Below, piece after piece: positions 7,227 through 17,500 of a stretch of DNA of 41,309 nt. Within the stretch, counting starts at the first letter, position 1; each line of letters begins with the position of its first letter. This stretch comes from an uncultured Lachnospiraceae bacterium (lineage in GTDB: Bacteria; Bacillota; Clostridia; Lachnospirales; Lachnospiraceae). The notes under the pieces are model-generated. The model was not told the DNA's origin, searched no databases, and was given only the letters and a program-made list of their open reading frames with translations. The position numbers and the translations under genes were made by a program. The DNA is taken from assembly GCA_910584695.1 (NCBI GenBank), contig CAJUBR010000016.1, forward strand, positions 1 through 41,309, given 5' to 3'.

Positions 7227-8543
7227 CTATTCTGACAAATAGTCTGATATTTCACTCACATGGCTACTGTCAGGATAATTATCCTTTAAACTAATAAATG
7301 CAGCTTTTGCCTTTTCCTCATTTTGATTTCCTAAGTATGCTTTTCCCAGGCTATAATATGCTTCTTCGCCCTCCTTTATCTGAAGTGCTACATTACACAT
7401 ATTAATTGCTTTCTCGTACTCTTTTGCCTCAATTGCCTTGGCAGCTTCTTCACACAATGCAGAATATGCGGTGTTTGGAATATTATCCTTGATGACTTCA
7501 AAAGATTCTTTTGAATCCTTTTCTTCCTTGGCATTTTTTGATTTTTCTTTTTCCTTTTCCTTTAATTGTTTTTCAAGGTCTGTAATCTTGCTTTCCAGAT
7601 CCGAAATGACAACATTCTTTTCGGAAATCTCTTCACTGTAGGACAACTGTATATCTCTGTTTTCCTGCTTTGTCGAATTAAGCTTTGTTGGCAATATTAA
7701 AAGCCAAAATGTAAGTATTCCAAGAATCAGTCCCACAGAAACATAAAGCAAATTAAACTTATTATGGTTAATCTCCTTATAGGAGCCTACAGACAAATCT
7801 GGATTATCAATATTCTCCAAACCTTTCTGTACAAACGTCTCCAAATCTGATTTGTACTGATCTTCATCTGAATATGCGGAATCCACATCAATCCGCCCAC
7901 TGCTTTCTTTGATGCCGATAATATCTTTTGAGGCAACTCCCATTTCCGAGAGATACTTTACTGCAAGCGTATTGTTCTTATCAATCCGCAAAACCCGCTT
8001 TAATGCTTTTTTCGCTTTATCCGGATTGCCATTATCCATATAAAGCAATGCAAGCAGCAGATATCCTTTCACAAAATGCGGATATCCGGAAAGGATTCTT
8101 TTTAATTGAATAAATGCCAAATCCTTTGTTCCCTGTTTTGCATGCATCAATGCCTGGTTAAATTGTTTTGCAAGCTGGTTTGCCTCTTCTAATTTTTCCG
8201 AGTCCGCTTGTACTTCTTTTATATATCGATGCGCAATATTATCTTCATCTGGAAGATAATTGCTGCTAACGACCCAATGCGTTAGTCCTAAGACTGTCTC
8301 GCCCATTTCATAATAAATGAGCCCCAATAAATTCCTCGCGTTAATATTCTGTTTATTATATTTTAACGCCAAATTCAATGCATCAATTGCACCGGTAAGA
8401 TCTCTGACACCTGCTCTGTCCAATCCCATGTTGTAGTAATAGTTTGATGTATTATAGGCTTTCGCTAACAGCTTATAGTTCATTCCACATTCACTGCAGT
8501 GTCCGTTCTCTAATATAGGTGCTCCACAATTTAAACACTCCAT
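7227..8543 (-). CDS. Zinc-ribbon / TPR membrane protein
   Basis: No named family is recognised. The 438-residue protein starts with a zinc ribbon (CLNCGAPI ... CSECG), followed by tetratricopeptide-like helices from about residue 35 to 200 (for example GAIDALNLALKYN and KAKKALKRVLRID). A single membrane helix lies near 262-283 (LYVSVGLILGILTFWLLIL), then a coiled coil of K/E residues to about 345, and a second TPR block at the C-terminus (YEKAINMCNVALQ, EEAYYSLGKAYLG). The N-terminal half should face the cytoplasm and the coiled coil and last TPRs the outside. The ATG at 8543 has AGGCGG eight bases upstream; a GTG at 8552 is too close to it. It is the last gene of the apparent queF-folC unit. 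Role unknown; TPR proteins usually act as scaffolds. Confidence 0.8.
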   Translation of the reverse strand: MECLNCGAPILENGHCSECGMNYKLLAKAYNTSNYYYNMGLDRAGVRDLTGAIDALNLALKYNKQNINARNLLGLIYYEMGETVLGLTHWVVSSNYLPDEDNIAHRYIKEVQADSEKLEEANQLAKQFNQALMHAKQGTKDLAFIQLKRILSGYPHFVKGYLLLALLYMDNGNPDKAKKALKRVLRIDKNNTLAVKYLSEMGVASKDIIGIKESSGRIDVDSAYSDEDQYKSDLETFVQKGLENIDNPDLSVGSYKEINHNKFNLLYVSVGLILGILTFWLLILPTKLNSTKQENRDIQLSYSEEISEKNVVISDLESKITDLEKQLKEKEKEKSKNAKEEKDSKESFEVIKDNIPNTAYSALCEEAAKAIEAKEYEKAINMCNVALQIKEGEEAYYSLGKAYLGNQNEEKAKAAFISLKDNYPDSSHVSEISDYLSE

Positions 8544-8555
8544 ATTATTCACCGC

Positions 8556-8705
8556 CTATTTATTCTTTTTCTGATTCAACTGCAGTAACATTTCTTCTAA
8601 TACATCTGTGATATCTTTTACGTCATTTTTATATATTGCATCCTCTGCCTGAGACAACTCAAGACATGGTTTAAACTTTCTAACCTCTTCATCAAAATTA
8701 ATCAT
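8556..8705 (-). CDS. Small 49-residue acidic protein
   Basis: This short reading frame (MINFDEEVRKFKPCLELSQ at the start, ending NQKKNK) lies between folC and the TPR gene with gaps of only three and 12 bases. TAGGAG, which overlaps the folC stop codon, is eight bases before the ATG. It is amphipathic, about half helix-forming, with one cysteine and no membrane segment. Tight packing and a good binding site make it likely to be translated. No function is recognised. Confidence 0.65.
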   Translation of the reverse strand: MINFDEEVRKFKPCLELSQAEDAIYKNDVKDITDVLEEMLLQLNQKKNK

Positions 8706-8708
8706 AAT

Positions 8709-10037
8709 CTATACTCCTAAATTGAGCAGATTACCCACTAGATATAAAGATCCTACACAAAATAAACACTGATTCCCAACATGGCTTTTTCCATATAAAA
8801 AGCCTTCTTTTATATCATCAAATGTGGTAATCTTACTACCCGAAAAACGTCTAAATGCTTCTTCTACTGTATCCAATTCGGCAGCTCTGCTGCCCTCATA
8901 CCGGACAATGATGATTTCCTGAAAGGATATTTCACATAGTTTTTTTATCATATGTTCATAATCCTTGTCTTTTGATACAGCAAATAATAAAATTTTTTGT
9001 TCATTCTTAAATAGAATGTTCAATGTCCTGCAGAACGCTTCAATGGCTTCCTCATTATGTGCACCATCTATGTATATATTCTTAGCAATACATTGCATTC
9101 TGCCTTTCCAGACCATATTATATAATCCTGTCTGTATACTATCTATATCTTTATCTGTCAATCCATAATCTCTGTCTGTCATACACAAAAAATTATGGGA
9201 ATTTCTCGCAATACTAAGTAGCAATTCATATGCCTTTACCGCTAAAATTGCATTTTCAATCTGATAAATCGCTGTTTTTTTTATTTTTAAACTACAGTAT
9301 CTATAATAACCACTATTGAAAGAAAAATCAATGGATTTATTCTTAATTTTAAAAAATTTATATTGAGATTTTTCGACAAGGTACAATTTTGCACCCATTT
9401 TCCTTGAATAACCGATAATTACCGGGGTTGCTTCATCCTTTCGGTCAAAAAATATCACCGGAACTCCTTTTTTTATAATTCCCGCCTTTTCCAATGCAAT
9501 CTTCTCAACCGTATTCCCTAAAAACTGCATATGGTCCAGTCCCACTGATGTAATAATGCAAAGAACGGGATTCACCACATTCGTAGCATCCATTCTTCCT
9601 CCCATACCGGTTTCAAAAATAGCATAATCCACTTTCTGCTTCTTAAAATAAACAACTGCCATTAAAAACACCAGCTCAAAAAAAGAAGGGTGTTCAATGC
9701 CTTTTTCCTTTGCAAGTTTCACATACTCCATCGTTGTCCCAAATATCTCAACAAAATCCGAATCCGAGATTTCTTCATCTCCAATCCGGAACCTCTCATT
9801 TATCTTTATTAAGTGCGGAGAAGTAAACAGTCCGGTTTTTTTCCCCGACTGCTTTAAAATAGATGCCAAAAAAGAACAGGTTGAACCCTTTCCGTTGGTC
9901 CCTGCCACATGAATTACCGGATATGCCCTTTCCGGATGATCCATTAAATCCAATATCCGATTCAGGTTATCTGTGCCTAATTTGGATGCAAATAATGGCA
10001 CAGATAATATATAATCCTCACATTCCTGATAAGTCAT
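8709..10037 (-). CDS. folC: Folylpolyglutamate synthase / dihydrofolate synthase
   Basis: FolC adds glutamate to dihydropteroate or to folates using ATP, retaining them in the cell. The 442-residue protein has the Mur-ligase-type P-loop HVAGTNGKGST at residues 43-53, TGLFTSPHLIKINERFRI near 73, the FETGMGGRMDATN motif near 141, ITSVGLDHMQFLG near 163, and YIDGAHNEEAIEAF near 325 in the C-terminal domain. AAAGGGG precedes the ATG by seven bases. It lies 69 bases after queF on the same strand. One-carbon metabolism is represented elsewhere in the window by metF. The two activities (dihydrofolate synthase and polyglutamylation) cannot be separated by inspection. Confidence 0.95.
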   Translation of the reverse strand: MTYQECEDYILSVPLFASKLGTDNLNRILDLMDHPERAYPVIHVAGTNGKGSTCSFLASILKQSGKKTGLFTSPHLIKINERFRIGDEEISDSDFVEIFGTTMEYVKLAKEKGIEHPSFFELVFLMAVVYFKKQKVDYAIFETGMGGRMDATNVVNPVLCIITSVGLDHMQFLGNTVEKIALEKAGIIKKGVPVIFFDRKDEATPVIIGYSRKMGAKLYLVEKSQYKFFKIKNKSIDFSFNSGYYRYCSLKIKKTAIYQIENAILAVKAYELLLSIARNSHNFLCMTDRDYGLTDKDIDSIQTGLYNMVWKGRMQCIAKNIYIDGAHNEEAIEAFCRTLNILFKNEQKILLFAVSKDKDYEHMIKKLCEISFQEIIIVRYEGSRAAELDTVEEAFRRFSGSKITTFDDIKEGFLYGKSHVGNQCLFCVGSLYLVGNLLNLGV

Positions 10038-10106
10038 AATGAAACCCCTTTTATCTTACATCTATTATGATCCATTGTTTCTTACCGTTAAAACCTACTG
10101 CATTTT

Positions 10107-10604
10107 CTACCGATTGTCTATTTTTTCAGGATACAAATCATGGTTCGCCAACCGATTCCACGAAACTTCCTCCCACTTTGTTCCCGGCTTTCCGTAATTA
10201 CAGTACGGATCAATGGATATTCCTCCCCGGGGTGTAAATTTCCCCCATACCTCAATGTATTTAGGAGCCATCAACTTTATCAGGTCTTTCATAATAATAT
10301 TTACGCAGTCTTCATGAAAATCCCCATGATTGCGGAAACTGAACAGGTATAACTTTAAGGATTTAGATTCTACCAAAAGCTTTTCGGGAACATAAGAAAT
10401 ATAAATGGAAGCAAAATCCGGCTGTCCGGTAATCGGACAAAGCGACGTAAATTCAGGACAGTTAAATTTTACAAAATAATCGTTATCCGGATGTTTGTTT
10501 AAAAAAGTTTCCAAAATACCCGGATCATAATCCGCAGGGTATTTTGTACCCTGATTTCCCAATAAAGATACACCTTCTAATTCATCTACTTTTCTTCCGC
10601 TCAT
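10107..10604 (-). CDS. queF: NADPH-dependent preQ0 reductase
   Basis: QueF reduces 7-cyano-7-deazaguanine (preQ0) to preQ1 in queuosine biosynthesis. The 165-residue protein is a unimodal QueF of the T-fold superfamily. The catalytic cysteine (Cys56) and aspartate (Asp63) lie in PEFTSLCPITGQPDF, and the QueF signature ESKSLKLYLFSFRNHG follows at about residue 78. AGGGAAG precedes the ATG. It is the first gene after a good sigma-A promoter. The other queuosine genes (queC, queD, queE) are not adjacent. I looked for a preQ1 riboswitch in the leader and did not find one. Confidence 0.96.
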   Translation of the reverse strand: MSGRKVDELEGVSLLGNQGTKYPADYDPGILETFLNKHPDNDYFVKFNCPEFTSLCPITGQPDFASIYISYVPEKLLVESKSLKLYLFSFRNHGDFHEDCVNIIMKDLIKLMAPKYIEVWGKFTPRGGISIDPYCNYGKPGTKWEEVSWNRLANHDLYPEKIDNR

Positions 10605-10702
10605 AATACTTCCCTTTCCTTCATATTACTGTGCAAATCCCAAAATTCCATATTCCAAATCCACGCCTTATCCTTTTGACCTTAAAAAAAGAACACCCCC
10701 CC

Positions 10703-10731
10703 AGTATAATATCAAATTACAGGAATTGCAA
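10703..10731 (-). promoter_or_regulatory. Sigma-A promoter of queF operon
   Basis: Minus strand: -35 TTGCAA (10731-10726), 17-base spacer, -10 TATACT (10708-10703). It lies between the addA stop and queF and is followed by a run of seven G, then a T-run without an obvious stem. Confidence 0.75.
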
Positions 10732-10746
10732 CCCATGATTTTCTTA

Positions 10747-13700
10747 TTATTTTTCATGAAACATACATATTTCTTTATCAAGAGAAAAAGAGTACAAATA
10801 GGTTTCCGATACAGTAAGTCCCGTTAACTGCTCTAATGTATTTTTGTAGTATAAAAGCTGCGTCTGATACCGTTTCACCAGCAATTCCTCCTGCCCTGCT
10901 TTGATATGATCTGTTTTGTAATCAAGCAGAATCAGGTTATCCTCTTCCCGGAAATAAGCATCTATAATTCCCTGTACAATCACTTGCTGCTCCTTTTCTA
11001 TCCCTTCCTTTTCTTTCAAAATCTGTTCCACTAAAACCCCAGTTACAAACTGTTTTTCCTTAAACAGCAACCCTTTTTTTGCAGCCTTCCTCATTCTCTT
11101 TCCAAGGGATGAGTTTACCATTGCATAAACCTTTTCATCCGTAATAAATGTTCGGGTTTCTTCCGGAATCCTTCCGCTTTTTCTCATAGATTCTAATGCC
11201 TCTGAAACCTGCTTTCTCGTTTCTACATCTGCATGATTTAACAGTTCCATTGTCTTATGCATCCATGTACCCTTTTTTGCGGCATCCATTGGCCTGCTGT
11301 TCCCTGTCAGAAAATGCGGAACAGGAGGAACATACTTTTCTCTCATTTTTGCTTCATATTCCACAACATCGGAAGGCTCATAATCCATCTCATAAATCCT
11401 CTTGATCTCCGTTACCGACAATTTAGATTTCTGCAGTGAGAGCACCTTGTTTGGATATTCCCATTTCAAATTTCTGTCCAACTTTTCTTTGTTCTCTTCC
11501 GGTGAACTTTGCCATCTTTCTATCCATTCGTTCTGATCTATCTTTCTTTCCAGTCTGGATTGAATATGATGAATCACAAGATTCCTAAAATCATACACTT
11601 CCACTTTAAAAGAAACCTCGGGTTTCTTTAAAATTACCGGTTTCTCATACTCTGCTGAAATGATAGTTCCACTCTTTTGATCGATTCGTTTTCTCACTGT
11701 TTTCATCGTTCTATAAAAAGTATCATTTCTGATAAAAGCTGCCACAATAAAATCCAGATAATTTCTTGCCGTATGTACAATACTGTAAGACAGACCGACA
11801 GCCTTTCTTTTGGCAATCTCCTCATAACGTTTTACAAGTGCCGGCATGTCCGATGTTACTCCTGTCAGGATCAGTTTTTCTTTTGCACGGGTCAGCCCCA
11901 CATAAAAAATTCTTAACTCTTCGGCAATACTTTGCGTTATCATCAAAGAGGCAATTGCCTTATGAACAAATGTATCATTTCCACACCGTTTTTCAGGATT
12001 CCTGTATTTTGCCCCCAGAAAATAATCAGAATGAATAATAAGAGGTGCCTTTGTGTCCATCAGATTAAAATTCTTTCCGGTTCCGGCTAAAAATACCACC
12101 GGAAATTCAAGACCTTTACTCTTATGGATACTCATAATCCGAACAACATTTTCATTGCTTTCCAATGCCGGGTCCCCTCCTAAAGAAATAGACTTTTTCT
12201 GAAGCTTATCCACATACAGAAGAAAATCAAAAACACTTTGAAAGGTTCCATTCTCAAACCGTCTCGCTTCACCTAAAAACAAATCCAGATTCCGGCTTCT
12301 TTCTTCTCCATCCGGCATCGCTTTTACATAATAATAATACTCTGTATGGTAATAAATATATGTAAGGAGCTCACCGGTGGTATGATAAGCCTGGATACCC
12401 TGTAATGCCTCTATCTGTCCAAAAACGGAATTGCATTTCCGGTATATCGTGCTGTAACGATCAATTTTTTGTTTTTCACTGTCCGGCATACCTTCCCTGC
12501 ATAATTCTGCTAATGTTTTCACCACCGAAAACAACGGTAGTTTTTCTTTTTTTTCCTGTTCCATCTGCCTTTTTATCAGTGCCAACAGTGCCAGTTCATC
12601 ACTGCTAAATCCTCCAAAAAAGCTTCTTAAAACTGCTGCCAGTTCAACATCATTGCAGGGATTATCAATCACCCATAGCAGACTCAAAATAAGACGAATT
12701 TCCACTGTATCAAAGTATCCGTTTTCATTCTGCACTTTAACCGGTATTCCATGTTCCGTTAATACCTCCGAAAAAATCTGCTGAAAAGATGACGGTGCAC
12801 GAAACAGTATTACAATATCCCGGTAGTCAATTCTTCTTAACTGTCCCGTCTTTGCATCTTCCACCTCAAAAGGCATATTTCTGTTTCCTCCCATCAGCTC
12901 ACCAATTCGTTTTGCAGCCATGGCAGCCTCTAATTCCATTTTTCCGATGTCTTCTAAATCTTCATCCAGATTCTCTTCCCTCTCTCCAGTCATGGCTTCG
13001 TCATCTATATTTAAAAAATCAAAATCCTTACTCTCCCCAATCAGCAGTTCCACACTGTCATCCGCTCCCTCCGGAAATATTTTTCCCGGTACCAGTGCCT
13101 CATCCTCCGTGTAATCAATTCCACCCAGATCACTTCCCATAATCTGATAAAAAATATAGTTGATCCCTTCCAATATATTCCCCCGGCTCCGGAAATTATT
13201 TTTTAGCAGAAGTTTCCTTTCATCTTTGTCCTCCTCTGTATGATAGGTATGATATTTTTCCATAAACAGATCCGGTCTTGCCATTCGGAAACTGTAAATA
13301 CTCTGTTTGACATCGCCTACCATAAAAATATTATTTTTTCCCTGATACACCGTAGATACACAGCTAAGAATTGCCTCCTGTAAATAATTACTGTCCTGAT
13401 ATTCGTCAATGAGAATTTCGGCAAAATTTTCCGACATCTCTTTCCCGATATCGCTTGGAACCGGCTTTCCTTCCTCATCATATCCCTGACACAGTACCTG
13501 CAGTGCAAAATGCTCCACATCACTGAATTCCAGAAGATTTTTATCAAGCTTTGCCTGTAAGAACCATTCCCGAAATACATCCACTGCATCCAGTAATGCG
13601 GTAAGCATGGGTTCCTGTTCCTGCATCTGCTGTAGCAGCGTTTCAAACGGAACCGAAAAGGCAGCAAGCAGTTTTTTAACCTGTTTCTTATAATCTTCCC

Positions 13701-14592
13701 TCTGCTTCTTAATCCATTCTGCCACCTCTTCATCGAATTCCCCCTTTTTTCCCCTTCCGATATTAGCAAATTTCACATTGGAAAACCCGAAAAATTGGGA
13801 ATACGTTCCCGCACTGATTAAATCATCAATGAATTGGATATCGGATAAAAGTGCTTTTTCCATATAAAGAGGACCGTCAGTACTCCGCACCTGTTCCAAC
13901 GCATTTAAAATCTTATCCCTGATTCCTTTTGCCGTACCATGCACTTCATGAAAATATTGTTTTACAAAAGCAAGCTCCAAAAATGCTTCCTCTGATTCGA
14001 TGTGAAGGGACGCTCTTGCCTGCTTTGTCCATTCTTCCGGCCGCGGATAACTGGAACAGATATTATATATTTTCAAAATATAATCCTCTATCCGTTCATC
14101 ATTTTTATCTGCTGAAAATGCATCTGAAAAACGGATAAAATCTTTATTCTCTTTATAAAATTCTTCCATTACCTTTTCCAAGATATCTTCCCGCAAAAGA
14201 CCAATTTCCCCTGTATCCCCGATACGTATTCCGGGATCAATCCCCAGCACATAAAAGTGCTCCCTTACTACCTGATAGCAAAAACTGTCTATCGTTAAAA
14301 TATTAGCTTTATTAATATAATTCATCTGCTTCAGGTAGTGTTCGTTATCCGGCTCTTTTTCTAAAATTTGTTCCATTGCTTTTGCGATTTTATCTTTCAT
14401 TTGTCCGGCTGCTGCCTTCGTAAATGTCACCACCAAAAGCTTATCAATATCCACCGGTGCATTTTTATCTGAAATCATTTGAATAATCCGTTCCACCAGC
14501 ACCGCCGTCTTGCCGGACCCGGCCGCAGCAGAAACCAATAGATTACAGTTTCTTGCATCTATGACCTTTCTTTGATCAGATGTCCAGTTCAT
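10747..14592 (-). CDS. addA: Helicase-nuclease subunit AddA
   Basis: AddA is the UvrD-like 3'-5' helicase and nuclease subunit of the AddAB complex that resects double-strand breaks for RecA loading. In 1281 residues it shows Walker A NLLVSAAAGSGKTAVLVERI near residue 14, VVTFTKAAAGQM, the DEYQDSN helicase motif near 392, MVGDVKQSIYSFRMARPDLF near 425, MSIHKSKGLEFPVVFLAG near 820 and RIFYVGLTRAKEKLILTG near 900. A C-terminal PD-(D/E)XK nuclease domain has GTWMHKTMELL and GIIDAYF...LLDYKTDHI. Length is close to the usual 1200-1280. Its start overlaps the addB stop by four bases (ATGA), so the order is addB then addA in one operon. Confidence 0.97.
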   Translation of the reverse strand: MNWTSDQRKVIDARNCNLLVSAAAGSGKTAVLVERIIQMISDKNAPVDIDKLLVVTFTKAAAGQMKDKIAKAMEQILEKEPDNEHYLKQMNYINKANILTIDSFCYQVVREHFYVLGIDPGIRIGDTGEIGLLREDILEKVMEEFYKENKDFIRFSDAFSADKNDERIEDYILKIYNICSSYPRPEEWTKQARASLHIESEEAFLELAFVKQYFHEVHGTAKGIRDKILNALEQVRSTDGPLYMEKALLSDIQFIDDLISAGTYSQFFGFSNVKFANIGRGKKGEFDEEVAEWIKKQREDYKKQVKKLLAAFSVPFETLLQQMQEQEPMLTALLDAVDVFREWFLQAKLDKNLLEFSDVEHFALQVLCQGYDEEGKPVPSDIGKEMSENFAEILIDEYQDSNYLQEAILSCVSTVYQGKNNIFMVGDVKQSIYSFRMARPDLFMEKYHTYHTEEDKDERKLLLKNNFRSRGNILEGINYIFYQIMGSDLGGIDYTEDEALVPGKIFPEGADDSVELLIGESKDFDFLNIDDEAMTGEREENLDEDLEDIGKMELEAAMAAKRIGELMGGNRNMPFEVEDAKTGQLRRIDYRDIVILFRAPSSFQQIFSEVLTEHGIPVKVQNENGYFDTVEIRLILSLLWVIDNPCNDVELAAVLRSFFGGFSSDELALLALIKRQMEQEKKEKLPLFSVVKTLAELCREGMPDSEKQKIDRYSTIYRKCNSVFGQIEALQGIQAYHTTGELLTYIYYHTEYYYYVKAMPDGEERSRNLDLFLGEARRFENGTFQSVFDFLLYVDKLQKKSISLGGDPALESNENVVRIMSIHKSKGLEFPVVFLAGTGKNFNLMDTKAPLIIHSDYFLGAKYRNPEKRCGNDTFVHKAIASLMITQSIAEELRIFYVGLTRAKEKLILTGVTSDMPALVKRYEEIAKRKAVGLSYSIVHTARNYLDFIVAAFIRNDTFYRTMKTVRKRIDQKSGTIISAEYEKPVILKKPEVSFKVEVYDFRNLVIHHIQSRLERKIDQNEWIERWQSSPEENKEKLDRNLKWEYPNKVLSLQKSKLSVTEIKRIYEMDYEPSDVVEYEAKMREKYVPPVPHFLTGNSRPMDAAKKGTWMHKTMELLNHADVETRKQVSEALESMRKSGRIPEETRTFITDEKVYAMVNSSLGKRMRKAAKKGLLFKEKQFVTGVLVEQILKEKEGIEKEQQVIVQGIIDAYFREEDNLILLDYKTDHIKAGQEELLVKRYQTQLLYYKNTLEQLTGLTVSETYLYSFSLDKEICMFHEK

Positions 14593-17500
14593 GCATTTTC
14601 ATCTCCCTTTTCCTGTTCTTTTTTCAGAATCCTGTTCTTTACCTCTTCCTTATCAAGCTGGGTTTTGATGCGGTAAGTATTTCCCCCAAGTCCTGATTCA
14701 AAACGGCAGATACTTTTATAATCACACAGATTACATGGACTGTTATATTCACCCTTTTCCGGATTCATCTCAATCTGTCCATGCGTGATATCGGTTCCGA
14801 TCTCTATCATTTTATTCCTTACGAATTCGGATATCTGTGCCAGATCTTCCGTACTCACCAATGCTTTATTCACGGAACCTAATTCCCCATCTTTTTTATA
14901 ATTTACCGGAGCCACCAGACCGGTTTTTCCATCCATTAATCTAAGGCTTTCCTCTTCCTGATTTACAAGACCTGCCAGTCTGCTGCTCTCTATTCTTTTT
15001 TGCTCTAATTTTGTTTCATCCGTCTCCTCGATAATAGGATCATAAATATGATAATAGTACATTCCGGTGGGAATGATTTTTTTATCCGGATATTTTCTTT
15101 GTAACCACTCCATCATTACACTCATGTATACCGTAAGCTGAAGCTGCCTTCCTTCATACATTTTCACATAGTCAATATCCTTTACACCGGATTTGTAGTC
15201 AATAACCTTCACATAGACGGCATCCTTTGTCTCTTTTATATCTACCCTGTCTACAATGCCGCTTAACTCCATTCTTATATTTTCTTCCAACAGCATATCA
15301 ATATAACCAAGCCTGTCCTCTGGAGAAAATTTCTTTTCAAAATATGCCGGCTGCATTCCTCCCTGTTCAAGATGCCTGCAAAGATTTTCTATACTTCTTT
15401 TGGCAATCCGCACAAAAACCTCTAACTGATGCCTCCTGCGGTAACTGCTTTCAAAAATCGTCTCATTTTCATTCTTTGCAGCCTCCCTTGTAAACGCCTC
15501 TACCTTCTTGTCTATCTGTTCCTTTGTCATATGTACCGGATCAATCACTCCATCCTTCACCTGTTTGAAAAACTCCTCCATTACCGCATGCAAAATTGTA
15601 CCAATATTAGAAGTCTCAACTGTATATTCTTCCCTCTTTGCAAGCTTAAGACCAAATTTTAGGAAAAACTGGTATGCACACCCCGCATAGGTTTCCAAAC
15701 GTGAAACGCTATGTACCATATGTTCTCCATATAAATTTCTTGCAATTGCCCGGTCTAATACACCGGCATGATTGTTATAAAAATATCCATCCAGAATCTG
15801 TTTCATGGTGTCCGGTTTCCTCTGTTCCATCATATGCAGTACGGAGGAATCCTGCATGTTTCCACCTGCCAGTCTGTCAGTAAAATCTGCTACCAGCTCC
15901 GCCTCTGTTGTTGGCAGACTTTCTTTCATCACATCCTCTGCCTTTCCCGGAATCAAAAGCGGAAAAAGATGTAATATCCGGTTTACAAAATAAGACGGTT
16001 GCAGTGCATTTCCTTTCTGATCCGTTCTTCGTGATGTAATCACCAAATATTCTGACGGCTGGGTCACCTGCAGATAGAGATAAAACTGTTGTAAAAATAT
16101 TTCTTCCCTGCTGTCAGGTGCAAGTGCAACATGCATATCTTTGATCTGCTGTCTGTCTTTATCCACTAGAATTCCTTTTCCCGATTCATTCTTTGGAATT
16201 AAGCCTTCATTTGTTCCTGAAACAAATAAGATACGGACATGATGCAGTCTGGTACGTTCCATATCCCCAATCATAACCTGATCCAGTGTAGAGGGAATCA
16301 CCCCTAACTGTATATCTGAAATCCCAGTCATCAATATCTCCATAAAATGTTCCCGCTCGATCTCTTCCTCCCCTAATATATCCATCGTTTTATCAAGAAC
16401 CGTAATCAATTTATCATATACCTGTGCATATGCTTTCGCTTCCCGGATATCTCCCTGTTTCTCCAGCCAGATACTTTTTTCCTGTAGCTTTTCTGCCATT
16501 TTACCGGTTGACATAAAATTGTAAATTGCTTCAATATAGTCCTTTGCGGGCAATTTCTTTTTTAAAAATACCGGTACAATTTGGCTGATCTTTTCCATAA
16601 ATTCTTTCCGGGTTTCATTTAATTGATGGAGCCCTTTTACCCCTCCCTTAAAGCTTTCCCTCCACCAGGAATATCCTCTTACCCCATACTTCAATGCATA
16701 ATTTTCCAAAGAATAAACCCGTTCCATTTTGATATCAAGAAAACCCGTTTTCAAAAGTGCAAACACACTTTCAAAAGAAAAATCCGAACGAAATAGTTCC
16801 ATTACAATTGCGATCATCTCTGCCACCGGATTATGCATAAGAGGCTCCCTGAAATCAAGGAAATACGGCACTTCTATCTGTTCCATAATCTGTTTCCACA
16901 AAGCTGCCTGCTCATTTAAATCTCCTGTAATCACTGCAAAATCCCGATAATGATATCCTTTTTCCATAACATATTTTTTTATAGTCCTTGCAATATACAA
17001 AATCTCTGTTTTCACATCTTTTGCAGACAATATCGTAATGTTTTCCGTCTTTTTATCATAAGTGCCAACAGGAAAACGAAACATCTGTCTTTCCAAATGC
17101 TTTAAATCTTCTTTTCCTTCTAAACGGTAGTTATGTACCATGCCCACATGAGGTAATACTGTAATTCCGTTTTCCTGTGCAAGTTTACATAATCTATCAA
17201 CCGAATCTTTTCCCAGCCGGAACAATCCATGCTCACTGTAATCATTTTTACCAAACAAATTCTCATCCATGGTAAACGAAAAATACAGATTTCCTCCAAG
17301 CTTCATCATTTCCTCAAGCACACCATACTGTACCGGTGTAAATCCTGTAAATCCGTCAAAATAAATATCTGCGTTCCTTAACAATTCGGAATCCCCCGCC
17401 ACCTCTTTTAGCAGAGAAAGAATCTGCTCTGTAACCATATAGGAATCCTTCATCTCCTCTTCAAAGGCATTGAACAAAATCCTTAAATCGGACAATTTAT

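Noticed and set aside
10605..10702. preQ1 riboswitch ahead of queF
   Set aside because: The leader has a G-run and a T-run but no preQ1-I pseudoknot pattern with the A-rich tail, nor type II/III motifs that I recognise.
12789..13142. Opposite-strand ORF of 117 residues inside addA, and many others like it
   Set aside because: They run antisense to genes with clear family motifs, lack ribosome binding sites and have unlikely composition (for example proline/histidine/serine-rich).
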